Shown here: piece by piece, positions 10,488-19,571 of the stretch
How positions within the stretch are numbered: position 1 is the stretch's first letter
How the letters are laid out: the number at the start of each line of letters is the position of its first letter
From: Smithellaceae bacterium
Lineage (GTDB): Bacteria > Desulfobacterota > Syntrophia > Syntrophales > Smithellaceae
DNA length: 64,000 nt
Assembly: GCA_030690945.1 (NCBI GenBank)
Contig: JAUYFM010000047.1
Coordinates: 1-64,000 of the forward strand
Direction: 5' to 3'
Translations under genes and position numbers: made by a program
Notes under the pieces: generated by a model
What the model saw: the letters and a program-made list of their open reading frames with translations, nothing else
Databases searched by the model: none
Told to the model about the DNA's origin: nothing

Positions 10488-12146
10488 TTATTTTTTAAGT
10501 TTGGCAATCTCCTCCTCGCGAAGAATCTTGCGCAAAATCTTGCCTACGGCTGATTTCGGAATGCTCTCGCGGAATTCCACCAGTTTCGGAACCTTGTAGG
10601 CGGCAAGCTTGGTGCGGCAGAATTCAGAAATCTCCTTATCCGTGGCTGTTTTGCCCGGCTTAAGAACAACAAAGGCTTTCACCGTTTCACCCCGGTATTC
10701 ATGGGGCACACCCACGGTCACCGCCTCGGCGATTTTGGGATGCTGATAAAGCACTTCGTCCACTTCGCGCGGATAAATGTTGAAGCCGCCGGCGATGATC
10801 ATATCCTTCTTGCGATCTACGATGTAAATATAGCCGTCTTCGTCGGCCTGTCCCACATCGCCGGTATGCAGCCAACCGTCGGTGAGCTGAATTTTTGTTT
10901 CTTCCGGATTATTCCAGTAGCCCTGCATGACGGAAGGGCCTTTGATGAGAATTTCGCCCGGATCGCCCGGTTTAACATCTTCAACGCCATTTTCAATGTC
11001 AACGAGACGGACATCGTTTTCCATCAGGGGAACGCCTATGGCGCCGGTGCGGCAGGCCAGGATCGGATTGCTGATGCCCAGCGACGCGGTCTCGCTCATA
11101 CCCCAGCCCTCACCGAAGAAAATGCCGAGATCTTTCACTTTCTGGATGAGTTCTAGGGGCATGGGTGCGCCGCCGGAATTAAAGAAACGGAAGCGTTGGT
11201 CGAGGTTCATTTCTGCTGCTTTGGGGTGGTTGACAATCGCTGTGATCATCGTGGGAACCGCCGGGAAGTAGGTGATCTGGTCGACGCGTTTGATGGTGCC
11301 CAGAACCTCGTCAATGTCGAAACGGGGCATTATCACCTGTGTGGCCGCGTTAAGCATGCCCCAGTTCATGGAGCAAGTGTTGCCGTAAATATGAAAGTAG
11401 GGAATGATGCTGAGGACGTTGCGCTTTTCATAAGGTGTAAAGTTTGTGATCGAGCTGCCCCATGCGGAGGATTGGAGCGTTGCCGCGACGACATTGCCGT
11501 GCGTCAGCAGCGCGCCTTTGGGCAGGCCGGTTGTCCCGCCGGTAAACTGAATGAGGGCGGCATCAGACGGGGTGAAGTCGATGTGGGGGATCTGGGTGTT
11601 GGAGCAGCCTTCGATCAGTTCTGAAAAATGATGCCAACCCTCTTCCAGTTCCAGTCCTTTAGCCGTGCTGACGCCCAGTCCGGTGATGTAATCCGTCACC
11701 CGTGTTACGATCAGGACGATATCCAGCTCTTTGGCCAGGGGGCGCATGGTAGGCAGAGCACTGTCGAAGGTCACCAGCACTTTGACTGCCGTATTTTCCA
11801 GCATGAATTTGAGTTCATCATGCGTGTACATGGGATTCATATTCACAACGATGGCGCCTGCCGACAGGATGGCGTAGTAGGTGATGATATACTGAGGACA
11901 GTTAGGAAGCGCAAGCCCGATGCGGTCGCCTTTTTTTACGCCCATTTGCGTAAGCGCGTTGGCCATGCGCAGCATCTGTGTCCGCAGCTGCGAGAAAGTC
12001 ATTTCCGATCCGTAGAAATCAGTGACTGCTTTAAAAGGGAATTGCGACGCCGCGAGATGCAGGAAATTCTGCACGGGGAATTTCGGGAAGCGAATCGAGG
12101 TGGGGACGATATAGTCATAATTTTTCTGCCAGGGTCTTGCTTGCAA
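10488..12146 (-). CDS. fadD: Long-chain fatty acid--CoA ligase (AMP-binding)
   Basis: LIQFTGGTTGLPKGALLTH, GWLHTGDVGQADEDGYIYIVDRKKDMIIAGGFNIYPREVDEVL; RBS aaggaggaa then TTG at 12146. Confidence 0.9.
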   Translation of the reverse strand: MQARPWQKNYDYIVPTSIRFPKFPVQNFLHLAASQFPFKAVTDFYGSEMTFSQLRTQMLRMANALTQMGVKKGDRIGLALPNCPQYIITYYAILSAGAIVVNMNPMYTHDELKFMLENTAVKVLVTFDSALPTMRPLAKELDIVLIVTRVTDYITGLGVSTAKGLELEEGWHHFSELIEGCSNTQIPHIDFTPSDAALIQFTGGTTGLPKGALLTHGNVVAATLQSSAWGSSITNFTPYEKRNVLSIIPYFHIYGNTCSMNWGMLNAATQVIMPRFDIDEVLGTIKRVDQITYFPAVPTMITAIVNHPKAAEMNLDQRFRFFNSGGAPMPLELIQKVKDLGIFFGEGWGMSETASLGISNPILACRTGAIGVPLMENDVRLVDIENGVEDVKPGDPGEILIKGPSVMQGYWNNPEETKIQLTDGWLHTGDVGQADEDGYIYIVDRKKDMIIAGGFNIYPREVDEVLYQHPKIAEAVTVGVPHEYRGETVKAFVVLKPGKTATDKEISEFCRTKLAAYKVPKLVEFRESIPKSAVGKILRKILREEEIAKLKK

Positions 12147-12279
12147 TGTGGTATTCCTCCTTCTTGAACAATGTTTTAAACAGCAGAGTGTCGATGGCTT
12201 CCTGCGGATGCAGCCGGCGACGGCCGGCGACCAAAAGATTTCTGCATCAGCAGGAAGTCGATGTTTCTTCTCTGGTATT

Positions 12280-12295
12280 AGCATTCATCATGCCA
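12280..12295 (-). promoter_or_regulatory. Candidate sigma-54 promoter for the acyl-CoA ligase gene
   Basis: Minus-strand TGGCATGATGAATGCT versus consensus TGGCACG-N4-TTGCW. Confidence 0.5.
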
Positions 12296-12378
12296 ATCGT
12301 TGAATGTATTTATGTTGTTGATTTGTTTTGATATTTTATTTTCTGTTGGATTTTTGTATCAATAAATGATTCATTGCC

Positions 12379-12451
12379 GTCTCAATGAGACGATATTGAG
12401 GCGTTTGTGAGACAATATTTTGTTCTTGCTACAATAGAAACTGTGTCGCAA
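12379..12451. promoter_or_regulatory. Candidate activator-binding sites in the divergent intergenic region
   Basis: GTCTCAATGAGAC (12379-12391, palindrome), TTGTGAGACAA (12405-12415, palindrome), CTGTGTCGCAA (12441-12451). Confidence 0.4.
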
Positions 12452-12602
12452 TTCATTTTTGTGTCATAACCTTTCAGGTCACACGTTTCGAAGCGAAGCG
12501 AGAAATCTTATTTCAATAAATTAAACACTTTAAGATTCCTCACATACGTTCGGAATGACATTTCTTCTAATTATGATACAGCCTCAATAGCGGGGAGATA
12601 AA

Positions 12603-14627
12603 ATGACTGACGAGTCCAAGTCGAAAAAAAGGCGGCTGCTTAGAGACATCAATCTGATGGGTGCCGATTATAATGAGCGATATTACCAACAGACTTTGCT
12701 GGAGTGGAGAAAATTTATTTCAGGCGATCCCAAAATTGCCCCATCCATTATTCCGCAAGAGGTTTTCAATTCCTGGGTGCGCTGTGCCCAGATTGGTGTC
12801 GATCCACTCGGCAAGCCGAATAATGAGATACTGACCGGAGAAACCCTTGAGATGCTGCTTACGAAGAATAAGGAATTCATCGATGTCAGTCGTCCCTTCA
12901 TGGCAAATCTCTATAGGTTTCTGGAAGGTTCGGGCTTCATGGTCAGCTTGTTTGACCCCAGGGGGTTTGTGCTGGAAATTCTGGGCGATCCAGAAGAAGA
13001 CAAGCTGGTCCGCGCAGCCAGAGGATTTGTCGGCGCGTGCTGGGACATGAAAAACGCGGGCAACAATGCCGTCAGCGCCGTTATGACCTATGAGAAGCCC
13101 ATGCAGGTCTTCGGTGCGCAGCACTATGTCCGGATTTATCATGGAGCAACAGGGTCCAGTTCGCCGATCTTCGGTCCCGAGGGAGACCTGCTCGGAGGCA
13201 TTGTGCTTTTCGGGCGCTACTACCGCGCCAATCCGCACACCCTGGGCATGGCCGTGGCGGCGGCAGGCGCCATTGAAAACGAATTGCGGATGCGCAAGGC
13301 ACTGGCCGAAAGCCGTGTAGCCGCAAGCTATCAGCAAACGGTGATTTCTTCAATTCAGGAGGCGCTCATTGCGGTGGATTCCGCAAGCCGCGTCACGCTG
13401 ATCAACGAAAATGCGCGCAAAATAGTCGGCCTCAACACCGCAAAGGTTGAAGGGCGACGAATCCGCGACATCTTCAACCATGAAAACGCGCAGCTTTTCA
13501 CGCTGATTGAAAACAACGAGATTATCACGGATACGGAAGTCCGGATCTTTTCCAAAAATATTTCGGGCGACTACACGCTCACCTGTAACCCGATTCTATC
13601 TCCCGATCAAAACGTCATCGGCAAGATTATCATCCTCAATGAGATTCAGCGGGCAAAGTCCATGGTCGCCAAAATGATGGGCGCCAATGCGAATCTCCGT
13701 TTTGAAGATATTTACGGTCAGAATTCCCGGTTCCTGATGACGGTGGATCAGGCCAAGATGGTTTCCCAGAGCAGCTCCAATGTGCTGCTGTTAGGAAAGA
13801 GCGGGACGGGCAAGGACATCTTTGCCCAGGCTATTCATAACTTGAGTGAACGCCGCAACGGCCCCTATGTCGCCATCAACTGCGGCGCCATCCCCCGGGA
13901 TCTGATCGCCAGTGAACTTTTCGGCCACGAGGAAGGGGCATTTACCGGTTCGCGCCGGGGCGGCAATCAGGGTAAATTTGAACTGGCCGACGGCGGAACT
14001 CTTTTTCTCGATGAAATCGCTGAAACGCCGCTGGAGCTGCAGACGGCGCTCTTGCGGGTGATCGAGGACAAATCCGTTCTGCGCATCGGCGGCACCCGTG
14101 TCCGGCCGGTGGATGTACGCATCATCGCCGCCACCAACAAGGATCTGCGGGAAGAAGTCCGCAAGGGAAATTTCCGTGAAGACCTCTATTACCGCGCCAA
14201 CGTCTTTGCCATTGAAATGGTTCCGCTCAAAGACAGGCTCGATGACATTCCGCTTTTGGCGGACTATTTCATCAAACGTTACGCCAGCACGATGAAAAAG
14301 AGAATCGCGCGCGTGGATAAGAAAGTAATCGAGACCTTCATGAACTATCCCTGGCCCGGCAATATCCGGGAGTTGCAAAACGCCATCGAACGGATGATCA
14401 ATTTTCTCAAGACGTCGGAATTGACGGTTGAACTCATTCCCGATCATATCCGGCGCCCCGGTCAGGCCGCAGAAATCCGGGAAGACCCTGTCGCGCCGCA
14501 GGAGGCCGAGCGCCTGATGATCTCCAAAATGCTGAATCAGAAGATCCGCAAAAATCGCATCGCCGAAAAAATGAACATCTCACGTGCGACACTTTACCGG
14601 AAGATGAAACAGTTTGATCTGGGGTAG
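12603..14627 (+). CDS. Sigma-54-dependent Fis-family transcriptional activator (GAF/PAS-AAA-HTH)
   Basis: [28 protein letters not shown], Fis-like [25 protein letters not shown]. Confidence 0.93.
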   Translation: MTDESKSKKRRLLRDINLMGADYNERYYQQTLLEWRKFISGDPKIAPSIIPQEVFNSWVRCAQIGVDPLGKPNNEILTGETLEMLLTKNKEFIDVSRPFMANLYRFLEGSGFMVSLFDPRGFVLEILGDPEEDKLVRAARGFVGACWDMKNAGNNAVSAVMTYEKPMQVFGAQHYVRIYHGATGSSSPIFGPEGDLLGGIVLFGRYYRANPHTLGMAVAAAGAIENELRMRKALAESRVAASYQQTVISSIQEALIAVDSASRVTLINENARKIVGLNTAKVEGRRIRDIFNHENAQLFTLIENNEIITDTEVRIFSKNISGDYTLTCNPILSPDQNVIGKIIILNEIQRAKSMVAKMMGANANLRFEDIYGQNSRFLMTVDQAKMVSQSSSNVLLLGKSGTGKDIFAQAIHNLSERRNGPYVAINCGAIPRDLIASELFGHEEGAFTGSRRGGNQGKFELADGGTLFLDEIAETPLELQTALLRVIEDKSVLRIGGTRVRPVDVRIIAATNKDLREEVRKGNFREDLYYRANVFAIEMVPLKDRLDDIPLLADYFIKRYASTMKKRIARVDKKVIETFMNYPWPGNIRELQNAIERMINFLKTSELTVELIPDHIRRPGQAAEIREDPVAPQEAERLMISKMLNQKIRKNRIAEKMNISRATLYRKMKQFDLG

Positions 14628-14749
14628 GGAATCAGGTTCACAGTTCAAGGTGCGAGGCGGAGCGCTTTGCGCAGAGCTTCAGTCCGGTGCATCCGGGGGA
14701 CAAAGACGAAGGCGAAACGCAATAAATGGCGCCTGATGGATGACGAAAA

Positions 14750-14777
14750 AATCAGCCGGAGCGCAGCGCGGCTGATT
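14750..14777. terminator. Hairpin downstream of toxin-antitoxin operon 1
   Basis: AATCAGCCG ... CGGCTGATT 9-bp inverted repeat. Confidence 0.45.
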
Positions 14778-14812
14778 TGGCTGTTTTGGCTTCATTGATT
14801 TTGTTACCCGGC

Positions 14813-15094
14813 TTATCTGCTTTTCAAGTAACTCTTCAGGTCACGATAGTAATTTTCATGAGATCCAATCATGATCAGTTCTAAATCTAAAGCTGTTTTC
14901 CTATATGACAGCAGGTATAAATTCGTCTTGAGCTTGAATTTATGCACGAAAACACCCTTTAAATCTCCCTTTTTTTCTTCACCAATATTTGGGTTTTCGG
15001 CAATATTTCTTACTTCGCGATCTAAAGAGTCCTTTTCAGCCTTAGACATCTTTTTTACTTTTTTCTCGAATAATCTCGATTGGTAGATTTTCAT
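14813..15094 (-). CDS. RelE/ParE-family toxin
   Basis: 93-aa RelE-like: MKIYQSRLFEKKVKKMSKAEKDSLDREVRNIAENP...HKFKLKTNLYLLSYRK. Confidence 0.75.
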   Translation of the reverse strand: MKIYQSRLFEKKVKKMSKAEKDSLDREVRNIAENPNIGEEKKGDLKGVFVHKFKLKTNLYLLSYRKTALDLELIMIGSHENYYRDLKSYLKSR

Positions 15095-15100
15095 GGCAAC

Positions 15101-15319
15101 CTATCCAAACTTGTATTCCGTTTTTTCGCCCTGATCTAATTCATCAAGTCCGATCAAGATTTCCTTAATGAGGGAATATGACAAATCCGGATTCTCCTCT
15201 GCGCATTTTCCCATGCGAGCCCAATGCTCAATTTGACCAGCTAAGGATCGATGATCAATCCTGCTGAATCTTTTTGCCTCATCGACAAGTTCTTCTGATA
15301 TTCTTACTGCTGTAGCCAT
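15101..15319 (-). CDS. ParD-like antitoxin
   Basis: 72 aa: MATAVRISEELVDEAKRFSRIDHRSLAGQIEHWARMGK; immediately upstream of the toxin. Confidence 0.78.
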   Translation of the reverse strand: MATAVRISEELVDEAKRFSRIDHRSLAGQIEHWARMGKCAEENPDLSYSLIKEILIGLDELDQGEKTEYKFG

Positions 15320-15429
15320 AACTCTTCCTCCTTATTGCAATATGACTACATTATATCGCAATATATTGCATTATGCAATTATTGGTTGCATGTTTTTGCG
15401 GGTAATGAAAAGCTCTTAATTGTTGGACG

Positions 15430-15828
15430 CTATTCTTTCCAATCTTCGAGTTTCAGGTTTTTAATTCTTATAAATTCGTTTGTATTATTGGTAACAAGGA
15501 TGAGATTGCGCGCAATTGCCTGAGCTGCGATGAGCATGTCGTAAGGGCCGATAAGATTTCCTTCTTTTTTTAGCTGCGATCTAATAATTCCAAAGTGTTC
15601 AGAGTCGGTGTTACCAAAATCGATAATTTCAAATGGAGCCAGAAATTCAGTTAATGATATTCTGTTTTTTTCAATGTTTTGACTGTTGTAAACGCCGAAT
15701 TGCAATTCGGCTACCGTGATGCTGGATAAATAAACGGTTTGTTCGAGGACACTTCGCAATTTTTCCAGGACATAAAGAGGCTTTCTGTTCTTGATAAAAA
15801 TACAGATATTTGTATCAAGCAAATACAT
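15430..15828 (-). CDS. vapC: PIN-domain toxin, VapC family
   Basis: MYLLDTNICIFIKNRKP ... LILVTNNTNEFIRIKNLKLEDW. Confidence 0.9.
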   Translation of the reverse strand: MYLLDTNICIFIKNRKPLYVLEKLRSVLEQTVYLSSITVAELQFGVYNSQNIEKNRISLTEFLAPFEIIDFGNTDSEHFGIIRSQLKKEGNLIGPYDMLIAAQAIARNLILVTNNTNEFIRIKNLKLEDWKE

Positions 15829-16058
15829 TACAGACCCTTTCTCTCCTGCATTTGAGGCTGCTCTCTCCCGTTTTCCATGAAATCATCGGCAAACCCATAT
15901 AGGCCATGGAGAAATGTTTCCCACACGCGGTTTTTAGGAAAGAGAATGACAGAATCGCCAATCTTTTGAATTAGCACATCTGTCCCTTCAAAATTGTATT
16001 CTTTGGGCAGACGAACCGCTTGACTGCGTCCATTTTGAAATAATTTAGCTGTTTGCAT
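15828..16058 (-). CDS. vapB: VapB-type antitoxin (AbrB-like)
   Basis: MQTAKLFQNGRSQAVRLPKEYNFEGTDVLIQKIGDSVILFPK; overlaps vapC. Confidence 0.9.
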   Translation of the reverse strand: MQTAKLFQNGRSQAVRLPKEYNFEGTDVLIQKIGDSVILFPKNRVWETFLHGLYGFADDFMENGREQPQMQERKGL

Positions 16059-16157
16059 TTTGTACCTCCACGATTGATATATATCATGGTATATATCTTG
16101 TCAAGCTAAGAATATAGCTAAGAATATAATTTCCCCCAGATTCTTGTTTTTTTATTT

Positions 16158-16212
16158 ACGTCCAACGTGGAGCTAACCGGCGCTGCACGGGTTTATCGCG
16201 CAGCGTCCGGTG
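16158..16212. repeat. attC-like imperfect hairpin
   Basis: GTCCAAC (RYYYAAC) then ACCGGCGCTGC / GCAGCGTCCGGT arms that pair except for one extra base. Confidence 0.3.
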
Positions 16213-16284
16213 TGTCAAGGCAAATGGTATGGGCGACCAACGCAGAGATCGGCCGGAGCGCAGCGATCGGGTGTATTGCTTTTG

Positions 16285-16581
16285 TTATGCTAAAATATCT
16301 TCCATTGGCAATATTTGCTTGCCATGGCGAATTGTGAGGATTGATACTTGCTTTTTTTCAATACGATATATGATGCGATAATTGCCGTAGATCAACTCTC
16401 TGAATTGTTCATCTCCAATTTCAGGAACCACCCTTCCGCTTTTCGGTGAAAATTTAAGTTGCTCTACTTTTGAAAATAACGTGTTAATCCAATTATCTGC
16501 TGCTGCCGACTTGTCTAAAGCTATGTATTCAGCGATTTCCGAAGCTCTATCGATAGCCAGCGGCGACCAAAGAATTTTCAT
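16285..16581 (-). CDS. RelE/ParE-family toxin
   Basis: MKILWSPLAIDRASEIAEYIALDKSAAADNWINTLFSKVEQL...FRELIYGNYRIIYRI. Confidence 0.88.
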   Translation of the reverse strand: MKILWSPLAIDRASEIAEYIALDKSAAADNWINTLFSKVEQLKFSPKSGRVVPEIGDEQFRELIYGNYRIIYRIEKKQVSILTIRHGKQILPMEDILA

Positions 16582-16871
16582 TTCTTGACTCTTTTCAAGA
16601 TTTTGTTTTTTGCATCTTCATGCGTAACACCCTGACCGTTTGCAAGTTGCCCAAGAGAAGTCTGAACATCTGTAAGAAGTTCAAGCCTTTCTTGCATGTT
16701 TTCGTATTCAGACGCATCCAATAAAACGGCAACACCTTTTCCATGTTGCGTGATTATTACAGGCCTCTTTGTGTCTCGAACTTGTTTGATATAGTTTGCG
16801 ATACCTATCCTAACCTCAGATAGTGGCTTGATGTCCTGATCGATTTTTAATCTTTGCATTTTACACCTCAT
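16578..16871 (-). CDS. Phd/YefM-family antitoxin
   Basis: IKPLSEVRIGIANYIKQVRDTKRPVIITQHGKGVAVLLDASEYENM; overlaps the toxin start. Confidence 0.88.
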   Translation of the reverse strand: MRCKMQRLKIDQDIKPLSEVRIGIANYIKQVRDTKRPVIITQHGKGVAVLLDASEYENMQERLELLTDVQTSLGQLANGQGVTHEDAKNKILKRVKK

Positions 16872-17029
16872 ATCTCATATATCAACTAAATATGTACGTT
16901 ATTTTGTACATTATAACGCACATTATTTAGTATAAGCAAGAACTATCTTGACAGAACTATCTTTTGCATAACGAGCCTGTAGAATAACGCATTTTTACAC
17001 CATGACGGATCATCGTTTTCTTATACTCC

Positions 17030-17277
17030 ATGATGATCAGACGGTTTCTTTTCAGTTATCTATTGCATTCGGCACCAAATATAAATAATATGTATATAAA
17101 AAATGCTTCAAAGTCAGAACAGGTTCAAATATCTAATTGCGTTTTAAAAATCCACGCGGCCAAAAAACAAGACCCTAATGCTGATACCAGCACGCTGGAA
17201 AAAGAGATAGACCAATTAGATTTTATCAACTCTATGGTTTGACGGAAGAAGAAATCAAAATTGTGGAACAAAATTAA
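17030..17277 (+). pseudogene. Frameshifted C-terminal remnant of a type IIG/Eco57I-like restriction-methyltransferase
   Basis: KIHAAKKQDPNADTSTLEKEIDQL in one frame continues as YQLYGLTEEEIKIVEQN* (17224-17277) in another. Confidence 0.65.
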
Positions 17278-17376
17278 TATGGTTTCCTTTCTGGATTCCG
17301 GTTTTCACCGGCATGACGAAAAGGGAATAAACCAGGAAATGTTTTGTGAGATGTTTGTAACTTATCGGAGGTCATT

Positions 17377-18039
17377 ATGCTGAAAAGGATATTACTAAGT
17401 ATTGCCGTTTTATTTTGTTTTACTACTTCTTCCATTGCCGCCGATCTGAGTCCGATCAAGCTTCCACCGCCGGATATGAAAGGCGGGAAGCCGCTGATGC
17501 AGTGTTTGAAAGACCGCAAGACAGACCGGTCATTCAGCACGAAGAAGCTGCCGGTTGGGGTGCTTTCCAATCTGCTGTGGGCGGCCTGTGGGATTAATCG
17601 ACCGGACAGTGGTAAACGTACAGCGCCGTCCGCCGTCAACTGGCAGGAAGTCGATGTCTATGTTGCCATGGAAGAAGGCCTTTATATTTATAACGCAAAA
17701 GCCCACAGACTCGAACCTGTGCTGAAAAGTGATCTGCGCAAGAACACAACGCAACTGCTTCAGCCGTCGCGAAGCTCGGTTGCCGGTGCGCCGCTGCAAT
17801 TGATCTATGTGGCGGACTATGAGAAGATGAGCTTTCTCGTAAAAGACGAGGATAAAAAACTCTATTCGTCGGCGGATACGGGTTTCATTGCCCAGAATGT
17901 TTATCTGTATTGCGCATCCGAGGGACTGGCTACAGTGGTTCGCGGCATGGTGGATAAGGAAGCTCTTTCCAAAGACATGAAGCTTCGCGACAAGCAGAAG
18001 ATTATTCTGGTACAGGCGGTCGGCTATCCCGCGGATTGA
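17377..18039 (+). CDS. Nitroreductase family protein with signal peptide
   Basis: MLKRILLSIAVLFCFTTSSIAADL leader; RKTDRSFSTKKLPVGVLSNLLWAACGINRPDSGKRTAPSA. Confidence 0.85.
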   Translation: MLKRILLSIAVLFCFTTSSIAADLSPIKLPPPDMKGGKPLMQCLKDRKTDRSFSTKKLPVGVLSNLLWAACGINRPDSGKRTAPSAVNWQEVDVYVAMEEGLYIYNAKAHRLEPVLKSDLRKNTTQLLQPSRSSVAGAPLQLIYVADYEKMSFLVKDEDKKLYSSADTGFIAQNVYLYCASEGLATVVRGMVDKEALSKDMKLRDKQKIILVQAVGYPAD

Positions 18040-18059
18040 CAAGATGGGGGAAAATAATC

Positions 18060-18893
18060 ATGGATAAAAATTCAGTGGTATTGATTTCGGGATGTTCTTC
18101 AGGCATCGGGCTGGCGCTGGCCCGCGAGTTCGCGTCGCGCGGGTGCAAGGTGTTTGCCACAGCGCGAAAGTTATCGGTTATTGAAAACCTCAAAAAAGAA
18201 GGGATGGACATCGCCGCTCTTGATGTGACCGACCAAAAATCCATTGACGCTTGTGTGGCGGAGGTGATGGCCAAAGCCGGGAAGATTGATGTGCTGGTCA
18301 ACAACGCCGGTTATGCGCTGATGGGACCGGTCATTGATTTGTCCATGGACGACTTGAGGCTTCAGTTTGAAACCAATGTCATCGGACTTATCGCTCTGAC
18401 CAAAGCCTGTGCCCCGCATATGATCAAACAGCGTTCAGGAGTGATTGTTAATATTGCCAGCGTTTCAGGGGTTTGCGCCACGCCTTTTGCCGGAGCTTAT
18501 TGCGGGACTAAAGCCGCGGTCAATCTGCTTTCCGATTCCTTGCGGATGGAGCTTGCGCCTTTCGATATTTCGGTTATCACCGTGCAGCCCGGTGCAATTA
18601 AATCCAGCTTCGGGGATGCCGCCGCGCAAAAAATCGGGCAATATGATAAATCCGTTTATGCTCCTATTGCCGGTTACATTAAAGCGAGGGCTGCCGCTTC
18701 ACAGAAAAACCCGACGTCGGCGGAAGAATTTTCCAAAATGCTGGTCGATAAACTTTCCCGGCCGAAGATTCCCAAACTTATTCGTATCGGCAATGAATCT
18801 GTGCGCCTGCCGCTTTTGACAAAGCTGCCGGTGGATATGCTTGACAATATGATGAGTAAAGTGTTTGGGTTGAATATATTGAAGCAGAAATAA
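18060..18893 (+). CDS. SDR family oxidoreductase
   Basis: ISGCSSGIGLALAREFASRG, NNAGYA, YCGTKAAV. Confidence 0.9.
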   Translation: MDKNSVVLISGCSSGIGLALAREFASRGCKVFATARKLSVIENLKKEGMDIAALDVTDQKSIDACVAEVMAKAGKIDVLVNNAGYALMGPVIDLSMDDLRLQFETNVIGLIALTKACAPHMIKQRSGVIVNIASVSGVCATPFAGAYCGTKAAVNLLSDSLRMELAPFDISVITVQPGAIKSSFGDAAAQKIGQYDKSVYAPIAGYIKARAAASQKNPTSAEEFSKMLVDKLSRPKIPKLIRIGNESVRLPLLTKLPVDMLDNMMSKVFGLNILKQK

Positions 18894-18918
18894 CCAAGCA
18901 AGGAAAGGAACCGGTCCC

Positions 18919-19290
18919 ATGCAATTTACATTTGCTCATAACAATTTCAATGTATTGAATCTGGAAAAAAGTCTGGCCTTTTATAAGGAAGCACTGCAAC
19001 TGACCGAAGTCCGCAGGCGTGAAGCGCCGGACGGCAGTTTTATTCTGGCTTTCTTAGGTGACGGCCAGACGCCCCATCAGTTGGAACTGACCTGGATGAA
19101 AGATCGTAAAGAACCTTACAATCTCGGCGATAATGAATTTCATCTGGCGTTCAAGGTGGATGATTTCGCGGCCGCACACGCTCTGCATGAAAAAATGGGC
19201 TGTATTTGCTTTGAAAACAAGGCGATGGGTATTTATTTCATCAATGATCCGGATGATTATTGGGTTGAAATTGTTCCCCAAAAGCGCTAG
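18919..19290 (+). CDS. gloA: VOC family protein, glyoxalase I-like
   Basis: HNNFNVLNLEKSLAFYKEALQL...YFINDPDDYWVEIVPQ. Confidence 0.85.
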   Translation: MQFTFAHNNFNVLNLEKSLAFYKEALQLTEVRRREAPDGSFILAFLGDGQTPHQLELTWMKDRKEPYNLGDNEFHLAFKVDDFAAAHALHEKMGCICFENKAMGIYFINDPDDYWVEIVPQKR

Positions 19291-19571
19291 GCATAAGACG
19301 TCCGCGCTCTTCACAACGATTGCCGATGTGAAGAGCGAGACCAAGTTCTAAATGCTGACCGTGAGCAAGCAAATATTTATTGATTTTTATATTGTTGTCC
19401 TTTAAAATCAACACCGTAAATGGGTTTTTCAATTCGGTTACCTTCGTTTTCAGAATGCCAGCAGTAAAATTTCCAATCCCAATGTCACTAACGTACAACA
19501 AAAAAAGTGATAGCCTGAGCATTGCATACGGAACAAGAGACAAGAATAAATTGAAACAGGGGGAGCGCCAA

